Shown: positions 45,888-56,400 of the stretch, piece by piece
How positions within the stretch are numbered: position 1 is the first letter of the stretch
How the letters are laid out: every line of letters starts with the position of its first letter
Assembly: GCF_003173575.1 (NCBI RefSeq)
Contig: NZ_QGNY01000007.1
Location: 216,108 to 280,107 of the forward strand
Direction: 5' to 3'
From: Pedobacter paludis
Lineage (GTDB): Bacteria; Bacteroidota; Bacteroidia; Sphingobacteriales; Sphingobacteriaceae
Length of the DNA: 64,000 nucleotides
Position numbers and translations under genes: made by a program
The notes under the pieces: generated by a model
Seen by the model: only the letters and a program-made list of their open reading frames with translations
Told to the model about the DNA's origin: nothing
The model's database searches: none

Positions 45888-47063
45888 TTATTTGATGTTC
45901 AACAATCCTAGCCGTCCGTAAAGCTCAGCGATGCAGGCCTCGTCAAGCAGCCATTTTGGCCTGGCCTTACTTTTCCCATCGGTGGCCCATTTGGCCGTGA
46001 GGAATCCATAACGGTCTCTGGAAAGTTCCCAGGCACGGTCAAGTTCTGTAGCTATCGAACTGAGATAGGCTGGATTATGATCCACCTTATATAGGGCCTC
46101 ATATCCCCTGAACAGGACTGTAACAAACCAGGGGAGGTCGATACTGAAACGGAATCCAACTTTTCCCCGGGCAGAAAAAAAATCAAAAGCATGTTTAGCG
46201 ACCAATTGGCCCTCATTGAGATATGTCCGGTCATTTGTAAAACGATACAGGAGTACCGCCGCCTCAAGCATAGAACCTGTGTTATAGGTATAATATGTAG
46301 GGTTTTGCGTGCCGTCCATTTTGATGTCGTTGTAATAAATACCGTCCGGATTTCTGAGATTGGCATGCATCCAGCTGTAAAACCGCTTGCCCCACTCGAG
46401 GTATTCCTTTTCTTGCGTGCCCTGATAAAGTTTTAGTGCCGCCAAGGTTGCCATTCCATTGCTACATGCAGGCTTTTGATCTTTGTGGCCTTCTAACCAG
46501 TACACTCCGCCCTGCAATTTTTCATCCCATCCACTTTCTATAAAACGGAATACTTCTTTTGCTTTAGTGATGTACACTGGATTTTTTGTATTGAAATAAG
46601 CTTCCATATAATCTATGCACACCAGCGCATTGTCATCGTAATAGCGATCGGCTTTTTCTAAGGCAACAGGATATGCCTGGTAACCAACAGGACTGCGCAG
46701 GGTATCTCTGTAAGCCAAAACACCTGCTGAAAGCGAATCGAGGTATTGTTTGTATTGCAGCTCTATATCTGGATATTTAACCAACACATTGGCGGCTGAG
46801 AACATACCTGAAAAGGGCCATAAAAAGCTTACTTTTTTTTCTGTAACGCCTGCACCTTGAAAATAATCGAGGTTAGCCGCTGTACCAGATGGATAGTTTT
46901 CACTAAATAGCCCGGTGTAACCCGCTACTCGATAGTGCTTCCAGATTTTGGTGAACATTTCCTCAGCCCTACTCTGATAGATGTTGTTTTGGGCAGTTTT
47001 CTGCGCATAAACATTTCCCGAGAAAAGCAGAATCAGGATATAGATGATTTTTCTCATACACAT
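45888..47063 (-). CDS. GH76 family glycoside hydrolase (alpha-1,6-mannanase-like)
   Basis: 391 residues; start M1 or M3 (MRKIIYILILLFSGNVYAQ signal peptide). (alpha/alpha)6 type sequence with the GH76 catalytic aspartate pair D143-D144 in RYYDDNALVCIDYMEAYF. Further motifs are LQGGVYWLEG and TYNTGSMLEAAVLLYR. The enzyme cuts alpha-1,6-mannan backbones, here probably in the periplasm. It is 20 bp after the GH92 gene and 9 bp before the ROK gene. Confidence 0.88.
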   Translation of the reverse strand: MCMRKIIYILILLFSGNVYAQKTAQNNIYQSRAEEMFTKIWKHYRVAGYTGLFSENYPSGTAANLDYFQGAGVTEKKVSFLWPFSGMFSAANVLVKYPDIELQYKQYLDSLSAGVLAYRDTLRSPVGYQAYPVALEKADRYYDDNALVCIDYMEAYFNTKNPVYITKAKEVFRFIESGWDEKLQGGVYWLEGHKDQKPACSNGMATLAALKLYQGTQEKEYLEWGKRFYSWMHANLRNPDGIYYNDIKMDGTQNPTYYTYNTGSMLEAAVLLYRFTNDRTYLNEGQLVAKHAFDFFSARGKVGFRFSIDLPWFVTVLFRGYEALYKVDHNPAYLSSIATELDRAWELSRDRYGFLTAKWATDGKSKARPKWLLDEACIAELYGRLGLLNIK

Positions 47064-47083
47064 TTCGGAATAGTATTCTTTAC

Positions 47084-49438
47084 TTACTGAACTGATGGCG
47101 GGGCTAACTTTGCACCCCAGTTTTTATTGGGTTTATTGCCCATCTTCAAGGTAAGTGTTCCTCCTTGCATCAATTCATCTCGATAGAGCCATGCCTGATT
47201 GAGCACCTTGCCATTCCATGTTGCCGATTGAATAAAAACATTGCTTTCTGAATTGTTGAGTGCTTTGATGGTTAAGCGCTTTCCATTGCCTAGGGTGACA
47301 ACCGATTGATCGAAAACAGGGCTTCCAATCTGAATGGTAGGCCTAAAATCAGTCAATCCCTTTACATCGAACAACCCAAGTGATGACATCACATACCAGG
47401 AACCTAGCTGACCTTGATCTTCATCCTGACCATAGCCGTAACCATGGATGCTCTCTGTTCCATAAAATTCATCGCATATGGCTCTTATCCATTTTTGGGT
47501 AAGCCATGGTGCTGAAGAATAGTTAAACAACCAACTAATGTGCAGATTGGGTTGATTACCATGATTGTAGAGCGATTGTATGCCAGCAAATGCATCTATG
47601 GTTTTGCCTCCTCCGAAAGCATTTTTTCTGGAGGTTTCGAAAATTTCGTTAAGCCTGTTGTTGAAAGTTTTTTCGCCAATCTGATTGATCAGTGCTTTAG
47701 GATTCTGTGGCACGTAAAAAGTATATTGGGTTGCGTTACCTTCTTGAAAGCCACGCCAAGCTTCTAATGGATCAAATTTATCGATAAATGTGCCGTCTGC
47801 TTTCTTCGGATGCACCAGTTTTAATTCACTGTCAAATATGTTTTTCCAGCCATTTGAGAGTTGGATCAATTGCTGATAATCGGTTGTTTTACCCAATCTT
47901 TTAGCAAACTGCGCGGCCGCAAAGGCACTGTAACTGTATTCGAGCGTATGCGAGCCTGAAAAGTGGGATCCTGTTGAATCTGTTCTGTCTGCATCCAGGA
48001 ACGGAACATAAGCCTTTGCAACAAAGCTTTTGGTATCCATTTTGCCTGAGCCTACCGACCGGTTTTTGTAGCCGAGTTCATTTCCCTTGACCGCTTCGTA
48101 GGCCAGGCTGAGATCGTAATCCCGGATACCGGCCTGATAGGCACCGGCAATGGCCAAGCCTACAAAATTTGTACCTACGCCCGATACGAAATTGCTGTTG
48201 GCGATGCCATCTCCAAACCAGCCTCTTTCTTTATAGATTTCTAGCTGCGTGTGGACAAAATCACTGTAATGTGTTGGATAAGACAGCGCCCATAATTGGG
48301 TAATGTTCCAGAAGCCGCCCCAAATGGCATCGGTATTCATAAAATTGTAGCTGAATTTTCCTTGTGGATCTTTGGGCAACTGCCCAATGCTTCCGTCGTG
48401 ACGTGGAAAATTTCCGTTTACATCGCTTGCGATACCCCTACCTAATAGGGCATGATAAAGGCCTGTATAAAATTTCGTTTTATCGGCATTGTCTTTACCT
48501 GTTACTTTTAGCTTGCCTAATGAGGTTCGCCATTCGTTTTGAGCTGCTGCCTTGGCAGTGGCGAAGGTGAGTTTTTCAGCTTCGGTTTTAAGATTCAGTT
48601 TCGCGTTGGCTACTGAGGTGTAGGAAAGGCCAACTTTAATTTCGACAGTTTCGCTTTCTGCCGTGTTGTAGCCTAAATACAAGCCTGCACCAATTCCTTT
48701 CGATGATTTTTGGTTTGCTGTAGCCTTTTCATTATTTAGTGCACCAACGGCAAGGGGTTTTTTACTGAGTTCTCCGAAAAAATACATTGCCACGCGCCCA
48801 CCTTCATCATAGGTTTTAACATATTTTGGATAGGTAATTACATAGCCTTGAAAATGTGTATCGTCAATCATTTCTACAGAAGCATCCGTTACTGGTCCGC
48901 TTTCGCCCTGAACATTTCCTATTGATAGGATAATCCTAGAACTGTCTGATTTTGGAAAAGTATATCTGTGGAAACCCACTCGTTTAGTTGCGGTAAGTTC
49001 TGCTTTGATCTTGAAATCGTCTAAAATAACTGAATAGTAACCCGGTTGGGCGATTTCATTTTTTCTGGAAAAATTGGAACGATAGCCGCTTCCAGGTTTG
49101 TCCAGCGCACCTGGAACGGTTTTTAGTGTTCCCGCAGTTGGCATAAAGCTGATCCCTCCTACCTGCCATTCATGAAAATGCACAAAACCCTCGATGGAGG
49201 TATGACGGGTATCATAGCCCACCGCCTCCCAGCCTTGCAGGTTGCCGTAGCTGCCGTTCGTAGATGGGGCAAGTTTGGCCATTCCGTAAGGTACGGCTGC
49301 AGGGGTGTAAAAAAACCACCTGCTGTGTGCGGTACCAATATTGGGATTTACAAAGCTCAAAACATCTTGTGCGAAGGACGCAATATTTATCAGGAGTAAA
49401 GCAAGGAGAACGGATAGAAGTTTATGACCTATTTTCAT
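47084..49438 (-). CDS. GH92 family exo-alpha-mannosidase (divergent)
   Basis: I choose the ATG at 49438 (MKIGHKLLSVLLALLLINIASF), a signal peptide; the longer frame overlaps the upstream GH76 gene. 784 residues, the usual length. N-terminal beta-sandwich VNPNIGTAHSRWFFYTPAAV, then the (alpha/alpha)6 domain with EYSYSAFAAAQFAK. GYGQDEDQGQLGSWYVMSSL (near residue 670) stands where most GH92s have GNEDxGQMSAWYV. The substitution suggests a different linkage preference. It trims alpha-mannan side chains with Ca2+. Confidence 0.88.
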   Translation of the reverse strand: MKIGHKLLSVLLALLLINIASFAQDVLSFVNPNIGTAHSRWFFYTPAAVPYGMAKLAPSTNGSYGNLQGWEAVGYDTRHTSIEGFVHFHEWQVGGISFMPTAGTLKTVPGALDKPGSGYRSNFSRKNEIAQPGYYSVILDDFKIKAELTATKRVGFHRYTFPKSDSSRIILSIGNVQGESGPVTDASVEMIDDTHFQGYVITYPKYVKTYDEGGRVAMYFFGELSKKPLAVGALNNEKATANQKSSKGIGAGLYLGYNTAESETVEIKVGLSYTSVANAKLNLKTEAEKLTFATAKAAAQNEWRTSLGKLKVTGKDNADKTKFYTGLYHALLGRGIASDVNGNFPRHDGSIGQLPKDPQGKFSYNFMNTDAIWGGFWNITQLWALSYPTHYSDFVHTQLEIYKERGWFGDGIANSNFVSGVGTNFVGLAIAGAYQAGIRDYDLSLAYEAVKGNELGYKNRSVGSGKMDTKSFVAKAYVPFLDADRTDSTGSHFSGSHTLEYSYSAFAAAQFAKRLGKTTDYQQLIQLSNGWKNIFDSELKLVHPKKADGTFIDKFDPLEAWRGFQEGNATQYTFYVPQNPKALINQIGEKTFNNRLNEIFETSRKNAFGGGKTIDAFAGIQSLYNHGNQPNLHISWLFNYSSAPWLTQKWIRAICDEFYGTESIHGYGYGQDEDQGQLGSWYVMSSLGLFDVKGLTDFRPTIQIGSPVFDQSVVTLGNGKRLTIKALNNSESNVFIQSATWNGKVLNQAWLYRDELMQGGTLTLKMGNKPNKNWGAKLAPPSVQ

Positions 49439-49455
49439 ATAATTGGGATCTGATT

Positions 49456-50661
49456 TTAATATTTTGAGAGCATTGCCTGTAGCCTCTGCATCCAAGCTTG
49501 ATCTACGGTTTCCATTTCTGTTGAGCGATTCTGACCATCAAAACCGGCAAAGAAATAATAACCCAAGTTAGTGGTATTTCGATTGGCAATATTGAGTCGA
49601 TTGATGTTTTCTTTGGCGTACACGAGCCAAGATTCATTTTTATCTGCTTCGTAAAGTCGGATCATTGCTTGTGAACCCCAAGCACACCACGCTGGGTTGA
49701 TTCTGCTCTCGGCCGTGTTAAAGACGTAGCCCTTGTAAAGTGCATTCCAGAGCGTAGTATTCATGGCCCTGCCTAAACTCTGCGCTTTGGTTAAATATGC
49801 TGGATCATTCATTACCTTGCTGTAAATCAGGAAGGCTTCTACCATTATGGCATTATCATAGGTAAATTTCTCTGTGTGTTTTAGGCCTTCTCCAGCGCCG
49901 TCTATTTTCCAGATGTAAAGTCCTGTATTGGAATCAAACATTTTTGCACTTAACCAGGCATCAACTTGCCTTGCCCAGTCTCTGTAAATTGATTCTCCTG
50001 TTAAGCCATAAAGTTTAGCAAACAGTTGTAGTGTAAGTCCGTTGGTTTGTGTTGGTTTTTCGGGTTTCAGTGTATTCCAATAAAAGCCCCCACCATAAAC
50101 ATTATCCCACAGGCCACTATTGATCAGCCAATCTGCGCATGCCTTAGCTTTTGCAAGATAGGCTTGCTTGTCGGCTCCTGTTGTTACTTCATAAGCTTCT
50201 AGGTACACCATCCCGCTTAGGGCATTATCATCTACATACTTATCGCCGCCTGCGCCGCTACCATCCAAATTAACGGAGGCAAAGTAACCACCGCGCAGAT
50301 CCTTTTTATCCCACATGTTTTCCATGAACTTAAAAGTATTGTTCATGTAAACCAAGTAGCCACTCTCTCCCGCTGCAACCATTGCAGCATCTGCATAAAT
50401 CTGACTTACGTTATACCATTCAAAGCAATTTGCCGCTTTGGATGTTGTATTTGCTCTGTAACTATAGCTGCCAGTAAGCAGATTGTTTACGGTAAAGTTA
50501 TGGGTTTCTTTGGCCAGCTGAAGGTAATTAACTGGCGCACCAGGCACTACCGGAGGGGTTACAGGTGGTGGGGTTACTGGAGAAGGATCAGCTCCTTTTT
50601 TACAGGAAACCACTAAGAAGAGGGCGAAAAGTAGTACGGTGTATTTGAGTATTGCTTTCAT
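49456..50661 (-). CDS. GH76 family lipoprotein (surface alpha-1,6-mannanase-like)
   Basis: 401 residues. Lipoprotein signal with VVSCKKG, acylated C20, then a Pro-rich linker (ADPSPVTPPPVTPPVVPG). The catalytic domain has D144-D145 in KYVDDNALSGMVYLEAYE and TYDNAIMVEAFLIYSK. The lipobox and proline linker suggest a surface endo-mannanase, while the other GH76 with a plain signal peptide would act in the periplasm. It is 46 bp after the SusE-like gene. Confidence 0.9.
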   Translation of the reverse strand: MKAILKYTVLLFALFLVVSCKKGADPSPVTPPPVTPPVVPGAPVNYLQLAKETHNFTVNNLLTGSYSYRANTTSKAANCFEWYNVSQIYADAAMVAAGESGYLVYMNNTFKFMENMWDKKDLRGGYFASVNLDGSGAGGDKYVDDNALSGMVYLEAYEVTTGADKQAYLAKAKACADWLINSGLWDNVYGGGFYWNTLKPEKPTQTNGLTLQLFAKLYGLTGESIYRDWARQVDAWLSAKMFDSNTGLYIWKIDGAGEGLKHTEKFTYDNAIMVEAFLIYSKVMNDPAYLTKAQSLGRAMNTTLWNALYKGYVFNTAESRINPAWCAWGSQAMIRLYEADKNESWLVYAKENINRLNIANRNTTNLGYYFFAGFDGQNRSTEMETVDQAWMQRLQAMLSKY

Positions 50662-50707
50662 AAAATAGGTTTAAACCACCGGCAACACACCGGTGGTAGA
50701 GCATAAC

Positions 50708-51841
50708 TTATTGGTTAACAATGTTATGCGTATATGGTCCGGTTGCACCTAGGTTAACCGTTGCTTTGATGCTTTTATTATCGGCAGAAGGATTGAATTT
50801 ATAGGTATTGTTCCACTGATCGTTGGTAACGGCGTTTAGGTAGAAATAAGAAGCGGCCTGACCAACAGGGCTTACATTATTTACATTGCTACTGCCCATG
50901 TATTTGATGCCTGCTGAAGTATGGAGTGCAAATTTATAACGCTCATCTCTTCCCCAAGAAAACTGGTAGAATACAACAGGTATTACTCCAGATTGCCATG
51001 TACCCCCAGACGTGTAGCTTAACTGCCCGATTTCGGAAGCATATGCAGACATATAAAGACCAACACTCTGAATTTCACTCATTTCAACTACACTGGCTAC
51101 ATTAAAATCGTATTTTAAGTAATAAACTTTTGTGCTCCCGATAACGGTAATTGCGGATGTGCCTTCCTTTAGCAATGCACCTTCAGCATAAAACTTTCTT
51201 CCCGCAGCAGTTTGTTTGTCGGTAAGTTGATAAGTTCCGGCTTTTAAGGAAGTATATAACTCATAAACACCATCTTCAAGTTTTTTAAATTTGATTCCTT
51301 TGGTCACATCATCGCCGCTTTCAGTAGCCGAACCGGTTAAATAGAGGTCGGTTGGCACCTCAGCAAATCCTGCCGGGCGTTCGAGTTGAAGCGATCTGCT
51401 TTCTTGCCCAACTTTTTTACTGCTGGCCTTGGAAGCGATTACCGTCCAGTTTACTTTACCTGTAGAAGAAGAATTGATGCCACACAGTGCAGCAATTTTG
51501 GTTAAGTCTTTGTGCGATATGGTTACTTGAGGTTGTACCCCTCCACCATCTGAAACCACTTTAAAAACCGGGTTGGTGAAATTTCCACCTTCTTTATCAA
51601 AGGCTACCTCATAAAGGATGAGCCCTCCGTCTTCAGGCGTCGCAGCTGTCCACTTAAACTGTTGTGAGGCAGATGCATTTGATGGGGTGAGTTTTATGCT
51701 GGCCTGATTTGCTGGCAAGCTTAACCCGCCAATTGTGCTAATGTTTTCATTGAGTGCTTTTTCATCTTTTTTGCAAGAGATTGCAGCGGTGCATACAACT
51801 AGCACCATGGCGAATAACTTTTTAAAATTTTTCATGTCCAT
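50708..51841 (-). CDS. SusE-like outer-membrane glycan-binding lipoprotein
   Basis: 377 residues. Lipobox ISCKKDEK with C23. The N-terminal SusE domain (~30-150, NISTIGGLSLPANQASIKLT, WTAATPEDGGLILYEVAFD) is followed by two beta-sandwich-like starch-binding-module-type regions (YLTGSATESGDDVTKGIKF; WSGV/WGRDERYKFAL). It should bind mannan on the cell surface beside SusC/D. The gene is 7 bp after susD-like. Confidence 0.85.
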   Translation of the reverse strand: MDMKNFKKLFAMVLVVCTAAISCKKDEKALNENISTIGGLSLPANQASIKLTPSNASASQQFKWTAATPEDGGLILYEVAFDKEGGNFTNPVFKVVSDGGGVQPQVTISHKDLTKIAALCGINSSSTGKVNWTVIASKASSKKVGQESRSLQLERPAGFAEVPTDLYLTGSATESGDDVTKGIKFKKLEDGVYELYTSLKAGTYQLTDKQTAAGRKFYAEGALLKEGTSAITVIGSTKVYYLKYDFNVASVVEMSEIQSVGLYMSAYASEIGQLSYTSGGTWQSGVIPVVFYQFSWGRDERYKFALHTSAGIKYMGSSNVNNVSPVGQAASYFYLNAVTNDQWNNTYKFNPSADNKSIKATVNLGATGPYTHNIVNQ

Positions 51842-51848
51842 ATAAGGT

Positions 51849-53468
51849 TTAATAACCAGGGTTTTGTGTTAAATTTTTGTTTAAGCTTACCTCACTTGAT
51901 GGAATTGCCCATAAATAATCCCTTTGAGGATTGAATTTGCGTTGCTGGGTTCTGATGTATCCATTATCAATGTTTTGATCGGTTGCAAATTTTGCACCAT
52001 GGGCAAAGCCATTCATGGTTACTTCTGCTACTTTCCAACGTCTAATGTCATCAACTCTTAAACCTTCCATTGCCAGCTCAGCTCTGCGTTCGCGGCGGAT
52101 AACTGCCGTTAGGTCGCCTGCTGGAAAACTCAAAGCTGCTGCATCTGTAAAACCAGCCCTTGTACGAAGCGCACCAATTGTTTTTGCCCAAACTGAGGCA
52201 TCCATCTGCCCCAAGGCATTTTTTGCCTCTGCATAAGTCAACAGTACTTCCGCATAGCGAAACAGGTGCAGATTATTGCCAGAAACAAAGCTTGATAAAG
52301 CAATCGGGTCAAAATATTTCCTCCAGTAATAACCTGTTGCAGAAGCACTTTGCGAACCTGGCGAATATTCATCCAAGCCTGGTTGAACAGGATCTGAACC
52401 TGGTCTGATGTAAATTGTTTTGGTTGTATTGTTCGGGTTTACCCAGGTGTATCGGTCGTAAACTACTGTTGCGGTAAGTCTCGGATCACGGTTTACATAA
52501 GGATTGGTTTCCACATAGCCCGAACCCGCTTCTTTGATTCCTTTACCGTTTAGCATCACGTAGTCATCTACCAGTTCCTGTGTAGGTGCCATAGCACTTA
52601 CCCTTCCCCCAACTGTTCTTGGCGCAAAATCCCAGAAGTTTTGCCAGGTTCTAACCGTTGGAACGTATTGTAGAGACAATATGCTTTCGCTATTGGTTTT
52701 GTTGGTTGCCGGATCGCTAAATAAAGCACTGTAATTTGGTGTTAAAGAATAGGTTCCATAAGTTGCCTGATTGTTGATTAACTTCTCGCAAACCGCCACT
52801 ACTTCGGCCATTTTACCTTGATAAAGCAATGTTCTCATCTCTAAAGCCAGTGCCGCACCTTTTGTAATCCTGCCATTTTCGCTGGCTGGAAGTTGATCTT
52901 TACTTGGAAGATTTGGAATGGCTGCTTCAAGCTGAGCAATAATGTAATCGCTAACTGCTGCCTTTGATGTACGTGGAATTACCTGAGCCTCTTCTGGCGT
53001 AAGGTCGTGATCAGGAAGGGGCACATCGCCATACCATTTGGTTAGGTTAAATAATGCAAAAGCCCTCATGAATTGATTTTCAGCCTTCATTCTGGCAATT
53101 GTTGCCGCCGGAAGGGTTTTGTTCTGGTCTACATTATCCAAAAAGATGTTGACCGATTTAATGGTTTTGTAATAACTTGCCCAATCGCCAGCAAACTTTG
53201 CGGTAAGCGAAGTTGCATTTCCGCTAGCAATTAGGTTAAGATCTCCTGATGGCGAATAGGCATTATCAGAAAGTGCCTCAGGCTCAAAGTATAAAGAGCT
53301 GTTGTAAAGCAAGCTGTAGTTGTTGTTAAGCGCATTGTTTACGTTTACATCCACGGTCCAGAACGTTAAATCTGAAAACCGATCCGTTGGCGCAATATCG
53401 AGCTTTTTACATCCTGCGAGTGCAAGGAGGCTGAAAGCGATGATGTGGGTTTTATTTAAAAATTTCAT
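51849..53468 (-). CDS. SusD/RagB-type outer-membrane glycan-binding protein
   Basis: 539 residues. Lipobox ALAGCKKLDIAPTDRFSD with C20. TPR-like SusD fold with FMRAFALFNLTKWYGDVPLP, PRTSKAAVSDYIIAQLEAAI, LFRYAEVLLTYAEAKNALGQ and the C-terminal YLWAIPSSEVSLNKNLTQNPGY ending. It lids the SusC-type porin and delivers mannan oligosaccharides. It is 23 bp after susC-like. Confidence 0.95.
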   Translation of the reverse strand: MKFLNKTHIIAFSLLALAGCKKLDIAPTDRFSDLTFWTVDVNVNNALNNNYSLLYNSSLYFEPEALSDNAYSPSGDLNLIASGNATSLTAKFAGDWASYYKTIKSVNIFLDNVDQNKTLPAATIARMKAENQFMRAFALFNLTKWYGDVPLPDHDLTPEEAQVIPRTSKAAVSDYIIAQLEAAIPNLPSKDQLPASENGRITKGAALALEMRTLLYQGKMAEVVAVCEKLINNQATYGTYSLTPNYSALFSDPATNKTNSESILSLQYVPTVRTWQNFWDFAPRTVGGRVSAMAPTQELVDDYVMLNGKGIKEAGSGYVETNPYVNRDPRLTATVVYDRYTWVNPNNTTKTIYIRPGSDPVQPGLDEYSPGSQSASATGYYWRKYFDPIALSSFVSGNNLHLFRYAEVLLTYAEAKNALGQMDASVWAKTIGALRTRAGFTDAAALSFPAGDLTAVIRRERRAELAMEGLRVDDIRRWKVAEVTMNGFAHGAKFATDQNIDNGYIRTQQRKFNPQRDYLWAIPSSEVSLNKNLTQNPGY

Positions 53469-53491
53469 ATGAGTAATTCTAGCCGTAAATA

Positions 53492-56400
53492 TTAAAATGT
53501 GATGTCTAAACCTGCCCCGTAAAAAATTGGCAATGGATATTGGCGGGCACTGTTTGAACTTGATCCGGTGCTCACATTATTTCCGAATTCTGAAGTTTCT
53601 GGATCGATAAATTTAAGTTTTGAAAGCGTAAACAAATTCTGTCCAATTAGGGAAACCCTTAGCCGCTGAATACCTGCCTTTTGCGTTAATGCCTGCGGCA
53701 AAGTATAGCCGATGTTTACATTTTTTAAACGTGCGTAAGCTGCATCATATTTGTAAAGATCAGAACCAGTTCTCCAGTTGTTGGTGTTGGATGGGGATCC
53801 AATGTTTGCAAAAATTGGGTAGCGTGCATCGGGATTTGCCGGGCTCCAGTAATCGGTCATGTGTTCATAAACTGTTGCACCATAACCGTAATGGAATGGC
53901 TCAACAAGCTCTCCACGAAGGAAGGTTTCGCGTTTGCCCACACCTTGGATAAACAACTGAAGATCGAAACCTTTTACAGCCAAGCGGTAAGTAAACCCGA
54001 AAGTATATCGTGGAAAAGGATTTCCCAACACCGTTTTGTCTTTCGCATCAATTACGCCATCATTATTTAAATCCTTAAATTTAACATCGCCTGGTACAAC
54101 TGCGTTTCCAGCAATTTTAGGTGAGTTATTGATGTCTGCCTGATTTTGGAAAAACCCATTGGTTTGATATCCGTAATATTGAGTAATCGGCTCACCTACG
54201 CGTCTAAGCAATTGGAACACATCTTGATTGATGATCTGTTCGGTAGCACCGCCTGATAATTGAAGCAATTTGTTTTGGTTGTCTGCAACATTAAGGCTGA
54301 AACTTTGGGTTACATTCTGCCCACGTAAATTGTAGGTTAGCGTAGCTTCCCAACCTTTACTTCTCACTTTTGCTACGTTGAAATCGGGTGTAGCGGCACC
54401 AAAAATTGTTGGAATATCCTGTCTTGGTTGAAGAATGTCTCTGGTTACTTTATTAAAATAATCAAAAGTAGCGGTTAAAGTATTATCGAAAAATCCTGCT
54501 TCCAAACCGATGTTTAAGGTTGATGCTTTTTCCCAGGTCAAATCTCTATTCGATAACAAGGTACCTGCACCACCTACTGGAACATTGTTAAAGCCGTAAG
54601 CACTTGCATAGTTGAAGTAGGTTGTTTGATATTGGAAGTTACCCACATTCTGATTTCCCAGTACACCATACGATGCACGAAGCTTCAGGTTACTTATCGT
54701 ATTCTTAACCGATTGCATGAAGGATTCTTGAGAAATCAGCCAGCCTGCGCTTACTGATGGGAAGAAACTTCCGCGATTGCCTTTTGCAAATTTTGATGAA
54801 GCATCATAACGAGCAGTAGCTTCAAGCAAGTAACGATCTTTAAATGAATAGTTTAACCTACCAAACAAAGATTGTAAGCTATTGGAATTGATGGCGATAC
54901 TATTATTGGAATTAATGGGATCCACGATCGTTCCTGTTGTTGGCGTGCCTAATAATTGATCTGTTAAGGTTTTTTGAAGTTGGAAGCCACGTTGCGAAAA
55001 ATTTTCGCTTGAGGCACCTAGCTGAACTTTAAAATCGTGTTCTGCTATTTTCTTACCGTATTCTAAATAAACTTTGGTATTGAAAAGTTGCGATTTGCTA
55101 TTGGCATCTAATACGGAGCGATCATCTCCGTAGACGCCAGAAGGCAGGTAATTTACCTGGGTACGGCGGAAGAAAGTACCATTGTTTTGCAATGTACCAC
55201 CAAACTCACCGGTCAATTTCAAATCTTTGGTAATGCTAAACTGACCATTGAATGAGCCGAAGACCTCATCATTATCTGCCTGATTGTACCCCCCTTTTTC
55301 CAGTACGCCATATTCGTTGTATTGTGAAGCAAAAGGATTGGTTAGATAATTGCCATTTTCATCCTGCCAGTTGAAATTATGTGGAACCCTATTGGCATCT
55401 GCAAAGATATTGTTATCGCCTACGCTATTGGTTTTGTTTCTGGTTTTGGTGTAAAGCAGGATAAAATTGGTACGGAATTTCCCCATCACGTTGGTTTGGT
55501 TTAACCTGAGGTTGTATTTCTGATATCCAAATTTTGAGCCCTCGCCACCATTGCCGATGAAATTGCTTTGCTGATCTTGAAAACCTGCAGAGATGTAGAA
55601 CGCACTTTTCTCGCCCCCACCTGCAATATTGATGTTATGAGACTGTTGCGGTGCGGTACGCAATAGGTGTTCAATATCCCAGGTACCGTCTCCCTGATCT
55701 TTAAGCTGCTGAATTTGATCTGGCGTATACGCAGGACTTAAGCCTGAGTTCACTAAAGATTCATTTTTATAGTAGGCATTTTGCCAAGCCGGAACCTTGT
55801 CTACTAACACATTAGCATCTTGAATACCATAACTACCATTATAAGAAACGGTAGTTTTTTGATTCAGCTTACCTGCTTTGGTGGTGATCAAGATTACCCC
55901 GTTTGCTGCCCGTGATCCGTAAATGGCGGCAGAACCGGCATCTTTCAATACCGATACACTGGCAATGTCGTTTGGATTGATTGTGTTTAAATTCCCTCCA
56001 ACGATACCATCCACAACCACTAAAGGTGTATTGTCGCCCAGAGTACCTACCCCCCTGATGTTTACGGTAACATCGCTTCCCGGATTTAAGTTGGTTTGCT
56101 GGATAATTAAATTGGGTGCCTCACCTTGCAACGCTTGGTAAGCATTTAGCACAGGCTTGTTTTCGATGTTTTTCGCATCAATTGTACTTACTGAACCCGT
56201 TATCGATACCCTTTTTTGAGTTCCATAACCCACCACAACAACATCGTTTAGGGCATTACCTGCTGTAGGCGCCAACTTCACGTTTATTGTTTTTTGAGAT
56301 GCGATAGCAACCTCTTGACTGGCATAACCAACGTAAGAGAAAGTTAAGCTTGAAGAGGCCATATTATCTGGAACGGAAATGCTGTAATTGCCGTTGGCAT

